A program made the position numbers and the translations under genes. A stretch of 64,000 bases of DNA from an uncultured Roseovarius sp. (GTDB taxonomy: Bacteria > Pseudomonadota > Alphaproteobacteria > Rhodobacterales > Rhodobacteraceae): contig OX638333.1 of assembly GCA_951812895.1 (NCBI GenBank), positions 3,328,001-3,392,000 on the forward strand, read 5' to 3'. Under the pieces are notes generated by a model, which did no database searches, was not told where the DNA came from, and saw nothing but the letters and a program-made list of their open reading frames with translations. How positions within the stretch are numbered: the first letter of the stretch is position 1; each line of letters opens with the position of its first letter. Below are positions 43,515 to 52,965 of this stretch, in pieces.

Positions 43515-45890
43515 TTATTCACCGTAAGGCACCCAGATGTTTTTAACCTCGGTCGCATGGCCAAGGAACTCTGTGCCCTCACTCATGGCCGGGTTGTTCC
43601 AGTCGCGGGCCAGCCCGTGATTGACCCAGGTGCGTTTGAGATTGCCTGAAGAGTGTGCTTCGGCCATTGCAGAGCCTTCGGCGCTGCCGTGATACCAAAG
43701 GGCATCTACGCCCAGATGATCAGCGAGGGTTTTTGACAGCTCATCGCGGGGACCGGTGACGATGTTAACCACCCCACCGGGAAGGTCAGAGGTATCGAAC
43801 ACCTGATAGAGGTCAGTGGCAGACAGTGGATGTGCCGGGCAGGGAAGCGCAATCACTGTATTGCCCATGGCGATTGCCGGGGCGACGAGCGAGATCAGAC
43901 CAAGAAGGGGCGAAGCATCCGGGCAGGCAATGCCGATGACACCCACCGGTTCCTTCATTGCCATGGCGACACCGCGGATCGGGACGGAATGAACCTGGCC
44001 ATCATATTTATCGGCCCAGGCGGCATAGGTGAACAGCCGGTCGATTGAAGTGGTGACTTCAGTGCGTGCAGCCCTGGCACTTGCCCCGGTCATGGCGCGC
44101 AGGCGGTCGGCAAATTCTGTGGCACGGGCGTCGAGGTTTTCACCGATGTAATAGAGGATCTGCGCGCGGGTATGGCCGGATGCCTTGGCCCATCCCGGGA
44201 CGGCGGCGGTCGCGGCCTCGACCGCGTTACGGATATCTTTGCGATTGCCGTGGCCGACATGGGCGATCAGCGCGCCCTTGGGGGAAATGACCGGCAGGCT
44301 GTAACCGCTGTCGGATCGTGTCTGTTTGCCGCCGATGTACATTTTGGCGGTGCGATCTATGCCGCCAGACAGCGGGTCTGCACCGGATGCAGGGGGCTTG
44401 GTCGCCGTTACAGGTTTGAGCGATTTAAGGTAGCGAGGGCGGAGATATTCGGTCAGCCCCTCGCGCCCGCCTTCGCGGCCAAAGCCGCTTTCGCGCACAC
44501 CGCCGAAACCAGCGGCAGCGTCGAACTGGTTGGTGCAGTTGATCCAGACCACACCGGCGCGCAGGCGGGGGGCGATGCCGAGGGCAAGGTTGATATTTTC
44601 GGTCCAGACCGATGCAGCGAGCCCATAGCGGGTGTTGTTGGCCAGTTGCACCGCCTCATCCGGGGTGCGGAATGTCATGGAGACCAGAACCGGGCCAAAG
44701 ATTTCCTCTTGCGCCAGCGTGTCGCTGGCCTCGACCCCGGTCAGCAAGGTTGGCGGATAGTAGCAGCCGTTTTCGGGCAGGGCTGTGTCAGTGCGAAACA
44801 TCTCGGCCCCATCGGCGATGCCCTGATTGACCATATCGGCGACGCGGGTGTGCTGGACCGGGTCGACCAGCGCGCCGACGTCGATGGATTTGTCCAGCGG
44901 ATCGCCGACACGAAGGGTTTTCATGCGTGCGCGGATTTTGCTGTAAGTGCGTTCTGCCAGCGCTTCGTGCACCAAAAGGCGCGATCCGGCGCAACAGACC
45001 TGTCCCTGATTGAACCAGATGGCATCAACGATGCCTTCGACGGCGCTGTCGAGATCGCAATCGTCGAACACGATGAAGGGGGATTTTCCACCGAGTTCCA
45101 GTGTCAGCGCCTTGCCCGAACCGGCGGTTTGTTCGCGAAGCAGGCGACCCACGCGGGTTGAGCCGGTGAAGGCGATTTTGTCGACATCCGGATGGTCCGC
45201 GATCATTGCCCCCACGGTGCCTGTGCCGGTGACAATGTTGACCACACCAGCGGGCAAGCTGGCCTGAGCGCAGATGTCGGCAAACAAGAGTGCGGTTAGT
45301 GAGGTATATTCTGCCGGTTTCAAAACCACGGTGTTTCCGGTCGCAAGTGCCGGTGCCACCTTCCATGCGAGCATCAGCAGGGGGAAGTTCCACGGAATGA
45401 TCTGTCCGGCCACACCGTGGGGTTCATGATCGGGGAATTCCCGGTCGATCAGCTGGGCCCAGCCTGCGTGGTGATAGAAGTGGCGGATGACAAGCGGGAT
45501 ATCCGCATCACGCGCTTCACGTATCGGTTTGCCATTGTCGAGGGTTTCCAGCACGGCAAAGAGCCTTGCGTGTTTCTGAATGAGCCGCGCCAGCGCGTAG
45601 AGGTGCCGTGCCCGACCGGGCCCACCTAGGGCAGCCCAGCCTTTTTGTGCGCGACGGGCCGCAGCAACAGCAGTGTTCACATCTGCCTTGCTGGCCTGTG
45701 TCAGAGAGCCAAGCACTTTGCCAGTGGCCGGATTGGTGCTGTTGAACCGGGATTTACCCGGCTTGGTAAAGGCACCATCAATGAACAGACCAAAGCGGCT
45801 GTTGCGTATATCGAGCCAGGATTGCGCAGCTTTGGCGTCTTCTGGCGCGGTGCCATATTCCATCGTCTCAAAGATATCGGTGAGTGTCAT
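43515..45890 (-). CDS. Two-domain aldehyde dehydrogenase, ALDH16 type
   Basis: A 791-residue protein with two aldehyde dehydrogenase domains. The first (about 1-480) has the catalytic Cys299 in NQGQVCCAGSR and Glu265 in LTLELGGKSP, plus the NAD-binding FTGSTRVG. The second (about 510-791) keeps the fold (GVIGIACPDASPLLGLISLV) but shows no matching catalytic cysteine. This matches bacterial ALDH16, known from the Rhodobacteraceae genus Loktanella. I chose the ATG at 45890, with AAGGA before it, over a TTG at 45896. It follows deoC by 11 bases, so oxidation of acetaldehyde from deoxyribose cleavage is a plausible role. Confidence 0.92.
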   Translation of the reverse strand: MTLTDIFETMEYGTAPEDAKAAQSWLDIRNSRFGLFIDGAFTKPGKSRFNSTNPATGKVLGSLTQASKADVNTAVAAARRAQKGWAALGGPGRARHLYALARLIQKHARLFAVLETLDNGKPIREARDADIPLVIRHFYHHAGWAQLIDREFPDHEPHGVAGQIIPWNFPLLMLAWKVAPALATGNTVVLKPAEYTSLTALLFADICAQASLPAGVVNIVTGTGTVGAMIADHPDVDKIAFTGSTRVGRLLREQTAGSGKALTLELGGKSPFIVFDDCDLDSAVEGIVDAIWFNQGQVCCAGSRLLVHEALAERTYSKIRARMKTLRVGDPLDKSIDVGALVDPVQHTRVADMVNQGIADGAEMFRTDTALPENGCYYPPTLLTGVEASDTLAQEEIFGPVLVSMTFRTPDEAVQLANNTRYGLAASVWTENINLALGIAPRLRAGVVWINCTNQFDAAAGFGGVRESGFGREGGREGLTEYLRPRYLKSLKPVTATKPPASGADPLSGGIDRTAKMYIGGKQTRSDSGYSLPVISPKGALIAHVGHGNRKDIRNAVEAATAAVPGWAKASGHTRAQILYYIGENLDARATEFADRLRAMTGASARAARTEVTTSIDRLFTYAAWADKYDGQVHSVPIRGVAMAMKEPVGVIGIACPDASPLLGLISLVAPAIAMGNTVIALPCPAHPLSATDLYQVFDTSDLPGGVVNIVTGPRDELSKTLADHLGVDALWYHGSAEGSAMAEAHSSGNLKRTWVNHGLARDWNNPAMSEGTEFLGHATEVKNIWVPYGE

Positions 45891-45901
45891 GTTCAATATC
45901 C

Positions 45902-46927
45902 TTAGCTGATACCGTGGCGGTGCGTGGCCGAGTAGCGGCCTGTGAGGTGGTGTTCGAGCTGGCGTTCGATATCACCCAACAGACTGGAGGCGCCAAAGCG
46001 GAACAGGTCGGGGCGCAGCCAGTCATTGCCGCGCTCTTCCTTCATCATTGACATGTAGACCAGTGCATCCTTGGCCTTGGAAATGCCCCCGGCGGGTTTG
46101 AAGCCGATTTTGTATCCGGTGCGGTCCTCGTATTCACGCGTGGCGCGGACCATGACCAGACTGACCGGCAGGGTGGCGTTTACGCTCTCCTTGCCGGTTG
46201 AGGTTTTGATGAAATCCGCACCCGCCATCATGCAGACATGGCTGGCGCGGGCGACATTGCGCAATGTGCCAAGCTGACCGGTAGAGATGATTGCTTTGAT
46301 ATGCGCGCCGCCACAGGCCGCGCGAAAGGCGCGCATTTCGTCATAAAGAGCCTGCCAGTTGCCTGACAGGACGTGGCGGCGCGAGATCACGATGTCGATT
46401 TCCTGTGCGCCTGCGCGAACCGATGCCTCGATCTCTTTCACCCGCAGATCAAACGGCGACAGGCCGTCGGGAAAACCGGTTGAGACGGCGGCGACCGGGA
46501 TGCCGGAGCCATCAAGAGCCTCAACCGCGGTTTCCACCATGTCGTGATATACGCAGACCGCGGCAGGAGTGATTGAGAGCGATCCGATATCGAGACCATC
46601 GCGCAGGGTCTGGCTTAGCGGGTGACGGGCTTTGGCGCACAGACGGCGTACGCGTTGGGCGGTATCGTCCCCACTAAGGGTGGTAAGATCGATCAGAGTG
46701 ACCGCGCGCAACAGCCAAGCCGCTTGGTACGACTTCTTCACGCTGCGCCGTGCGCCAAGACTGGCTGCGCGGCGCTCAACGGCAGATGTGTTGATCTGCA
46801 CCGATGAGACCCAGTCGGGATCAAACTCCACCCCGGGATTGCGGGCAAACCGGGGATGATCTGTCGTGGCGGGCAGGGTGGCCTGCCGCAGATGGGTCGC
46901 AGTTACAGTGGCTGTGGCAGAGGTCAT
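45902..46927 (-). CDS. deoC: Deoxyribose-phosphate aldolase
   Basis: A 341-residue class I aldolase that splits 2-deoxyribose-5-phosphate into glyceraldehyde-3-phosphate and acetaldehyde. The Schiff-base region is GADFIKTSTGKESVNA, with VCVYHDMVETAVEAL and IGFKPAGGISKAKDAL completing the barrel; this is the longer DeoC form with about 80 extra N-terminal residues. GGAGGAATT precedes the ATG, which overlaps the deoB stop (ATGA). Confidence 0.94.
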   Translation of the reverse strand: MTSATATVTATHLRQATLPATTDHPRFARNPGVEFDPDWVSSVQINTSAVERRAASLGARRSVKKSYQAAWLLRAVTLIDLTTLSGDDTAQRVRRLCAKARHPLSQTLRDGLDIGSLSITPAAVCVYHDMVETAVEALDGSGIPVAAVSTGFPDGLSPFDLRVKEIEASVRAGAQEIDIVISRRHVLSGNWQALYDEMRAFRAACGGAHIKAIISTGQLGTLRNVARASHVCMMAGADFIKTSTGKESVNATLPVSLVMVRATREYEDRTGYKIGFKPAGGISKAKDALVYMSMMKEERGNDWLRPDLFRFGASSLLGDIERQLEHHLTGRYSATHRHGIS

Positions 46928-48111
46928 TTCAATTCCTCCATTTCATTTAAAAAGCTGGCGCCATGGCCGGTTTGGACCACATTGAGATAGTCGGCGATGG
47001 TTGCGCCCAGATCGGCCATGTTACGGGACCCGAGCGTGCCGGGGGCACGCCCCGGTGCGTGGATCAGCACAGGCACCTGCTCACGGGTGTGATCGGTGCC
47101 ACGCCAGGTGGGATCATTGCCATGATCGGCAGTCAGGATCAGCAGATCACCGGCTTTCAGCGCGGCCAAAAGGGCGGGCAGGCGGGCGTCGAATTCTTCC
47201 AGCGCCCGGGCATAGCCCTGCGGGTCACGGGCGTGGCCGTACAGGGTGTCAAAGTCGACGAAATTGGCAAAGGCCAATCCCCCCGGCTGCAGGTCATCCA
47301 CAGCGCCAAGCAGAGTGTCGAACATGGCCATGTTGCCGTGCGCCTTGCGCGTTTCTGACAGGCCACGATTGGCAAAAATATCTCCGATCTTGCCCACACC
47401 GATGACCTGACGCCCCGCCTGTTGCAAATGATCCAGAAGCGTTGGGCCCGAAGGTGGCATGGTGAAATCGCGTCGATTGCCGGTGCGGATATAGCCGGTT
47501 TCGGCATCACCAATGAAGGGTCGGGCAATAACACGCCCGATTTTGTGGGCGTTGCAGATATCACGCGCGACTGTGCAAAGCACCATCAGGCGATCGAGGC
47601 CAAAAGTTTCCTCATGTGCTGCGATCTGCATGACGGAATCGGTTGAGGTGTAGATGATCGGCTTGCTCGTTTGCAGATGTTCTGCGCCAAACTCAGCCAG
47701 CACAGGCATGCCAGAGGCGTGTTTGTTGCCGAGATATCCGGGTATATCGGCAGCATTGACGATCTGGTCGAGCAGCTCTGACGGAAATGAGTTTTCGCGG
47801 TCTTTGAATACGCGGGGTGGGTTGGTGACGGGAAATCCTGCAATTTCCCAATGCCCCGATGGGGTGTCTTTGCCCAATCCCTGTTCCGTCGCCGCGGCCC
47901 AGATGCCGATGAGATGCGGTTTGGGCAGGTCCAATCCACTGGCTTGTTCCAGAGCATGGTAAAGGCCCAGCGAGGCCATGTGTGGCAGGGCAAGGTCCGG
48001 GCACGCCTGGGCGATATGGCCCAGCGTGTTGGCGCCGTCGTCGCCAAATCGGGCTGCATCCGGGGCGCCGCCGATGCCAAAGGAATCCAGAACTGCCAGA
48101 ATGACGCGCAT
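46924..48111 (-). CDS. deoB: Phosphopentomutase
   Basis: A 395-residue alkaline-phosphatase-superfamily mutase that turns (deoxy)ribose-1-phosphate into the 5-phosphate for DeoC. Metal and phosphoacceptor motifs are VILAVLDSFGIGGAPDA, KDTPSGHWEIAG and LTADHGNDPTWRGTDHTRE. I prefer the ATG at 48111 because it overlaps the upstream stop (ATGA) and starts MRVILAVLD as in the family; a GTG at 48123 would add four residues. Confidence 0.94.
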   Translation of the reverse strand: MRVILAVLDSFGIGGAPDAARFGDDGANTLGHIAQACPDLALPHMASLGLYHALEQASGLDLPKPHLIGIWAAATEQGLGKDTPSGHWEIAGFPVTNPPRVFKDRENSFPSELLDQIVNAADIPGYLGNKHASGMPVLAEFGAEHLQTSKPIIYTSTDSVMQIAAHEETFGLDRLMVLCTVARDICNAHKIGRVIARPFIGDAETGYIRTGNRRDFTMPPSGPTLLDHLQQAGRQVIGVGKIGDIFANRGLSETRKAHGNMAMFDTLLGAVDDLQPGGLAFANFVDFDTLYGHARDPQGYARALEEFDARLPALLAALKAGDLLILTADHGNDPTWRGTDHTREQVPVLIHAPGRAPGTLGSRNMADLGATIADYLNVVQTGHGASFLNEMEELK

Positions 48112-49097
48112 CAGCTTTGGCACCTTTGCTCTTGCATGGCACCGGAGAGAACGGCACTGGCGAGGTGTTCGTCGATGATGATTTCCGTCAGCACGCCCGA
48201 GCGCAATGCGCCCAGCATGGCGGCAGCTTTGGAGGGACCTGCCGCGATGCCAAGCACCCGTCTGCCGCGCAGTGTCTGGCCGGGAAGGCCGACGGTCATG
48301 CGGCCCAGCTCGGTCTCTATGAAATTTCCATCAATGCCGTAAAAGCTGCCCGCGATATCGCCGACGACGCCCGCGGCGCGCAGGTTGTTCAGCTCTTCAC
48401 CGGAAATGGTTTCGGTGCTTGCCAGGTTGCCCTCATCGTTCACCGAGCCGATGCCGACTGCAAAGAGATCAGCGCCCTCTGCCAGAGCCATCAGCTCTTG
48501 CACGCTTTCATAAGCCTGAAATGCCTCACGCTCCTCAACGGACCGGGCGAGGTAAGGGACGGGCAGGAAATACCCCTCTCCCCCGGTTTTGTGCTGCAGC
48601 CGCAGGACAACATCGAGCGGGTTTGCGGATAATTTGCGCGACAGGCTGCCGGTGATGGCGACGATTTTCAGGTCAGCGCGCGGTGTGTCCGGCATCGCCT
48701 CGATTGCTGCGGACATTGTGCGCCCCATTCCGGCGCCGATCCGGGTGATGGATTTGTTGTCCAGCAGACTGGCAAGATATTGGCCCGCCGTTTCACCGAC
48801 TGACGCGATGAGCGTCTGCTCGTCGATATGGTCCGGCAGGCCACCGGAGCAGATTGTGCACCTGTCCAGCCCAAAGGCGTCTTTGATCTGTGCCTCAAGC
48901 TCTAACAGCCGGTCAGAGCCGCCATGCACCCGGATGGTCACGTAGCCCCGGGTTTGCGCGTGAGAGATCAGGCGGTGCACCTTGGATTGCGACACCTCAA
49001 GTTCCTGCGCGATGCTGGCCTGGGTATGCCCACCGACAAAGGACATCCATGCGGCCTTGGTCGACAGGTATCTGAGGGGATCGCGCGCGTCTGTCAT
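48111..49097 (-). CDS. SorC/DeoR-type sugar-binding regulator
   Basis: A 328-residue regulator of the SorC family, which includes Bacillus DeoR. The N-terminal helix-turn-helix is GHTQASIAQELEVSQSKVHR, and the effector domain has RIGAGMGRTMSAA, VAITGSLSRKL and the closing RRVLGIAAGPSKAAAMLGAL. It is embedded between the importer and deoB, so deoxyribose-5-phosphate or a related sugar phosphate is the likely effector. The operator candidate is the TACACAT palindrome upstream of the operon. Confidence 0.9.
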   Translation of the reverse strand: MTDARDPLRYLSTKAAWMSFVGGHTQASIAQELEVSQSKVHRLISHAQTRGYVTIRVHGGSDRLLELEAQIKDAFGLDRCTICSGGLPDHIDEQTLIASVGETAGQYLASLLDNKSITRIGAGMGRTMSAAIEAMPDTPRADLKIVAITGSLSRKLSANPLDVVLRLQHKTGGEGYFLPVPYLARSVEEREAFQAYESVQELMALAEGADLFAVGIGSVNDEGNLASTETISGEELNNLRAAGVVGDIAGSFYGIDGNFIETELGRMTVGLPGQTLRGRRVLGIAAGPSKAAAMLGALRSGVLTEIIIDEHLASAVLSGAMQEQRCQS

Positions 49098-49100
49098 CGG

Positions 49101-50066
49101 TCAGTTTTCTTTGGTGTAAGGTTCGCCGCTGGCCAACGGTGGCACGGCGCGGCCGATCAGGCCGGCGAGGATGATGATGGTCAGGATATAGGGCAGGGCC
49201 TCCATCAGCTGGACCGGGATGGTGATGCCGCCCAGTTCGATGCTCTGGTATCTGAGCGCTACGGATTGCAACAGGCCAAAGAGCAGACAGGTGGCCATGG
49301 CCTGCCACGGGCGCCACTTGGCGAAAATCAGCGCGGCAAGCGCGATAAAGCCGCGACCGGCGGTCATGTCTTTGACAAACCCGGCCTGCAGAGCCGTGGC
49401 CATGTACACGCCACCCAGCCCACAGAGGATACCACAGATCAGCACGGCGGAATAGCGCAGGCGGATCACGGAAATGCCTGCCGTATCCACCGCGGCTGGA
49501 TTTTCGCCCACTGCGCGCAGGCGCAGACCGAACCGGGTGCGGAACAGGACCCACCAGCTGAGTGGGACAATGGCGAAGGCGATGTAGACCAGCAGGGAAT
49601 GACCCGAGATCAATTCGTGATAGATCGGCCCAAGGAAGGGGATGTCCTGAAGCGTCTCGGCGAGCGGCAAGGTGATCGGCTCAAACCGTGCGTCGCCGAC
49701 GAGAGCCGGAGTGCGGCCACCCTGTTGAAACCAGGCCTGTGCCATCAAAACGGTGATCCCGGCGGCCAGAAAGTTGATTGCCACCCCGGCGATCAGCTGG
49801 TTGCCGCGAAAGGTGATTGAAGCAACGCCGTGCAACAGGGCCAGCATCAGCGACCCAGCCACCCCCGCCAGCAATCCGATCAGGACAGAGCCGGTCATGA
49901 ACGCCACTGCCGCCGATAGAAAGGCGGCCATCAGCATTTTGCCTTCAAGCCCGATATCCACAACGCCTGCGCGTTCGGAATAGAGACCGGCAAAGCAGGC
50001 AAATATAAGAGGCGTGGCGAGGCGGACGCCGGAGTCGAGCACCTGAATGAGGGTGAGGAAATCCAT
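49101..50066 (-). CDS. Nucleoside-type ABC permease (second)
   Basis: A 321-residue permease of the BMP-linked importer family with about eight to ten hydrophobic segments, beginning SGVRLATPLIFACFAGLYSE and containing GLEGKMLMAAFLSAAV and GGVYMATALQAGFVKDM. AGAGGAA precedes the ATG at 50066. It forms the channel with the permease at 50308-51402. Confidence 0.92.
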   Translation of the reverse strand: MDFLTLIQVLDSGVRLATPLIFACFAGLYSERAGVVDIGLEGKMLMAAFLSAAVAFMTGSVLIGLLAGVAGSLMLALLHGVASITFRGNQLIAGVAINFLAAGITVLMAQAWFQQGGRTPALVGDARFEPITLPLAETLQDIPFLGPIYHELISGHSLLVYIAFAIVPLSWWVLFRTRFGLRLRAVGENPAAVDTAGISVIRLRYSAVLICGILCGLGGVYMATALQAGFVKDMTAGRGFIALAALIFAKWRPWQAMATCLLFGLLQSVALRYQSIELGGITIPVQLMEALPYILTIIILAGLIGRAVPPLASGEPYTKEN

Positions 50067-50307
50067 TAGAAGATTCCTCTGACTGCGCTCAACAAGTTTT
50101 GGCTCAGCCGCGCGATTGGCTGACCGCGGGCTGGCGATCTTACGTTTGGGCCGCTCGCTTTATCTTTGCCATGATCGAAAAAGATCAGAATTTTGAGCAT
50201 GCACCAACAAATCGCCAGACCACCGGGGCGGTCAGGCGATCGCGCGGCGGCGTGCAAGGCACGCCTTGATTCCGCAAGGGGGAAAAGGAATGGCAAAGGT
50301 GTGTCCA
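50067..50307 (-). other. Intra-operon gap with repeat palindromes
   Basis: About 240 bases between the two permease genes, unusual since all other operon junctions here are within 11 bases. It holds the structured repeat described separately and, further down, a degenerate relative near 50112-50138 (ATCGCCAGCCC...). An 81-codon frame crossing it has no family resemblance, so I treat the gap as non-coding. Confidence 0.6.
50196..50285 (-). repeat. Dispersed structured repeat, copy B
   Basis: Read on the minus strand it begins about 23 bases after the permease stop: TTGCGGAATCA, a hairpin GGCGTGC-CTT-GCACGCC, GCCGCGCG, then ATCGCCTGACC, loop, GGTCTGGCGAT, and TTGTTGGTGCAT. Copy A at 15260-15335 has the same layout; the first hairpin has different bases but keeps pairing in both, and the second is nearly identical with one mismatch here. 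This suggests selection on structure. Confidence 0.65.
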
Positions 50308-51402
50308 TCACGACCCCTCCCGCCGCAGCGCCACAAACAACCGTTCAAGCGGGATGCGCACCATGTTGTCCAGCGCCCCGGTGAACAGGATGACCAGCGC
50401 CTGAATGACGATGATCAACTCGCGTGGGATCGACGTCCAGAAGGCCAGCTCGGCGCCGCCTTGATAAAGGAATCCGAAAAGAAGTGCTGCCAGCACGATG
50501 CCGAACGGATGATTGCGCCCCATCAGGGCCACGGCGATGCCGATAAATCCCGCACCCTCGACCGAATTCAATACCAGCCGCTCTGCCTCTCCCATTGAGG
50601 TGTTGACCGACATCATCCCGGCCAGCGCGCCGGAGATCAGCATCGCGACGACAATGATACGGCCCGGGGCGATCCCGGCATAGCGCGCAGCGGTTTCTGA
50701 TTGGCCAAAGCTGCGGATTTCGTAGCCCAGCCTCGTGCGCCAGATCAGCAGCCACACCGCGACACAGGCCAGAAGGGCCACGAAGAAGGTGACATTGGCG
50801 GGCGAGCCGCGAAACAAGACCGTCTCAGTGGTGGAGAACATATCATGGAAGGTGGGCAGATGCGTGGCCTCTGGAAACTTTGCGGTGGCCGGGTCCATCG
50901 ACCCCTTTGGGCGCAGCAGGTTCACCAACACATAGTTCAGCAGGGCGGCGGCCATAAAGTTGAACATGATGGTGGTTATGACGATATGGCTGCCGCGTCT
51001 CGCTTGTAACCACCCCGGTAGGAATGCCCAGAGCGCACCAAAGACTGCGCCACCAACCGAGGCCCCAACCAACGCCAGAGACCAGTGCGGCCACGGAATG
51101 TAGAGACAGACCAGCGCCACACCCAGACCGCCCAGCATCGCCTGACCTTCGCCACCGATATTAAAAAGCCGGGCGTGAAAGGCCACGGCAACAGCCAGAC
51201 CGGTGAAGATAAAGTTGGTGGCGTAATAAAGCGTATAACCCCAGCCCGCGCTGCGCATCAGCGCGCCCTTGATCATCAGGTCCAGCGCGTTCAGCGGGCT
51301 TTCGCCGATGGCAAGGATCACCAGTGCAGACAGAAAGGCCGCCAGCAAAAGGCTGATCAGCGGTATCAGGATGATATCGGCCCAGCGTGGCATCTTTTCC
51401 AT
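50308..51402 (-). CDS. Nucleoside-type ABC permease (first)
   Basis: A 364-residue permease with about eight to ten hydrophobic segments. Family features include YATNFIFTGLAVAVAFHARLF, FNIGGEGQAMLGGLGVALV and the late GAGFIGIAVALMGRNHPFG. Its start overlaps the ATPase stop by one base. It should form a heterodimer with the second permease. Confidence 0.92.
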   Translation of the reverse strand: MEKMPRWADIILIPLISLLLAAFLSALVILAIGESPLNALDLMIKGALMRSAGWGYTLYYATNFIFTGLAVAVAFHARLFNIGGEGQAMLGGLGVALVCLYIPWPHWSLALVGASVGGAVFGALWAFLPGWLQARRGSHIVITTIMFNFMAAALLNYVLVNLLRPKGSMDPATAKFPEATHLPTFHDMFSTTETVLFRGSPANVTFFVALLACVAVWLLIWRTRLGYEIRSFGQSETAARYAGIAPGRIIVVAMLISGALAGMMSVNTSMGEAERLVLNSVEGAGFIGIAVALMGRNHPFGIVLAALLFGFLYQGGAELAFWTSIPRELIIVIQALVILFTGALDNMVRIPLERLFVALRREGS

Positions 51403-52964
51403 TACGCGGCCTTTGCTTTCATGCCTGCCATCATCAAGCCGAGTTCCTTTTCATCGGTGTCCGCGGTGATGCGTGTTCCCATGATCTGGCCGTCGAACAT
51501 GACAGCCACCCGGTCCGACAGGGACAGGATTTCCTCAAGCTCGACACTGACCAGCAGGATCGCCTTACCCTGGTCGCGCAGGCGGACGATCTGTTGGTGG
51601 ATGAATTCAATGGCGCCGATATCAACGCCACGGGTGGGCTGGCCAACCAGCAGCAGGTCAGGATTGCGTTCAATTTCGCGCGCCAGCACGATTTTCTGCT
51701 GATTGCCGCCGGAAAAGCGACCGGCTGCAAGATTGGCGATGGGCGGGCGGATGTCAAAGCGGTCTATATGGCCTTCGGATGTGTCGCGAAGGGCGGTTTG
51801 ATCCATGAAAAGCCCCGATTGATAATTCGGGTCGTGGTGATAGCCAAAGACCGCATTTTCCCAGGCCGCAAAATTCATGATCAGTCCTTCGCGCTGGCGA
51901 TCCTCTGGCACATGGGCAATGCCCTGTGCCCGGCGATGCTGACCGCTGCACCGCGCACCGGATAAGGGCAGGGAGGTGCCGTTCACACGAATGCTGCCTG
52001 TACCGCTGCGGATGCCACCCAACACGTCGAGCAGTTCTGACTGGCCATTTCCGGCCACACCGGCCAGCCCGAGGATTTCACCGGCGCGAATGTCAAGGCT
52101 GATGCCCTTGACCCGTTCGACGCCTTTTTCGTCGATCACTTTCAAATTGTCGATTTCCAGAACCGTGTCACCCGGTTTGGCCGGAACCTTGTCCACCCGC
52201 AGCAGAACCTTGCGGCCGACCATCAGCTCTGCCAGATGTTCCGGGCTGGTGTCGGCGGTTTTCACCGTGGCGGTCATCTCACCCTGCCGCATCACGCTGA
52301 CGGTATCGGTATAGTCGATGATCTCGCGCAGTTTGTGGGTGATGATAATGATGGTTTTGCCCTCATCCCGCAGCCGGTCGAGGATGCGAAACAGCTGATC
52401 CGCTTCGGACGGGGTAAGCACGCCGGTGGGTTCGTCGAGAATGAGGATTTCTGCCTGTCGGTAGAGCGCCTTTAGGATTTCGACCCGTTGCTGGTGCCCG
52501 ACGCTAAGCTTTTCGATCAGGGCATCCGGGTCGATCTTAAGCTCATATTCCTGTGCCAGATGCAGCAGATCGCTGCGGGCCTTGGCCAGCGAACCTTTGA
52601 GCAGGGCGCCGTCTTCGGCCCCAAGCACGATGTTTTCCAGGACGGAAAAGTTTTCGACCAGTTTGAAATGCTGGAACACCATGCCAATACCTGCGGCAAT
52701 TGCTGCCTGACTGTCGGGGATGAGAGTGCGGCGGCCCTGAATAAAGATCTCACCCTTATCCGCCTTGTAAAAGCCGTAGAGGATTGACATCAGGGTGGAT
52801 TTCCCCGCGCCGTTTTCACCGATGATGCCGTGGATCGTGCCCGGCATGACAGAGATAGAGATATCGCGGTTAGCCTGCACCGGTCCAAATGCCTTGGAGA
52901 TTCCGCGCAGTTCGATGGCCGGGGCAGGGGCTGCCCCGGCGGTTGTCTGGCCCGAGCCCGTCAT
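51402..52964 (-). CDS. Nucleoside-type ABC ATPase, double domain
   Basis: A 520-residue ATPase with two nucleotide-binding domains. The first has GENGAGKST, the signature LSVGHQQRVEI and ILILDEPTGVLTP; the second has a degenerate Walker A (GVAGNGQSE) with FSGGNQQKIVLAREI and LLLVGQPTRGVD, as is normal for these proteins. It belongs to the same family as the ATPase cut at the left window edge. It lies one base from the binding-protein stop. Confidence 0.94.
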   Translation of the reverse strand: MTGSGQTTAGAAPAPAIELRGISKAFGPVQANRDISISVMPGTIHGIIGENGAGKSTLMSILYGFYKADKGEIFIQGRRTLIPDSQAAIAAGIGMVFQHFKLVENFSVLENIVLGAEDGALLKGSLAKARSDLLHLAQEYELKIDPDALIEKLSVGHQQRVEILKALYRQAEILILDEPTGVLTPSEADQLFRILDRLRDEGKTIIIITHKLREIIDYTDTVSVMRQGEMTATVKTADTSPEHLAELMVGRKVLLRVDKVPAKPGDTVLEIDNLKVIDEKGVERVKGISLDIRAGEILGLAGVAGNGQSELLDVLGGIRSGTGSIRVNGTSLPLSGARCSGQHRRAQGIAHVPEDRQREGLIMNFAAWENAVFGYHHDPNYQSGLFMDQTALRDTSEGHIDRFDIRPPIANLAAGRFSGGNQQKIVLAREIERNPDLLLVGQPTRGVDIGAIEFIHQQIVRLRDQGKAILLVSVELEEILSLSDRVAVMFDGQIMGTRITADTDEKELGLMMAGMKAKAA

Positions 52965-52965
52965 A

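Noticed and set aside
44172-45161. A 329-codon open frame antisense to the ALDH16 gene
   Set aside because: Lies wholly within a confidently identified two-domain dehydrogenase and shows no family features.
50066-50311. An 81-codon frame in the gap between the two permease genes
   Set aside because: It runs through the palindromic repeat, shares ends with both neighbours and has no protein-like pattern; the gap is better read as non-coding.
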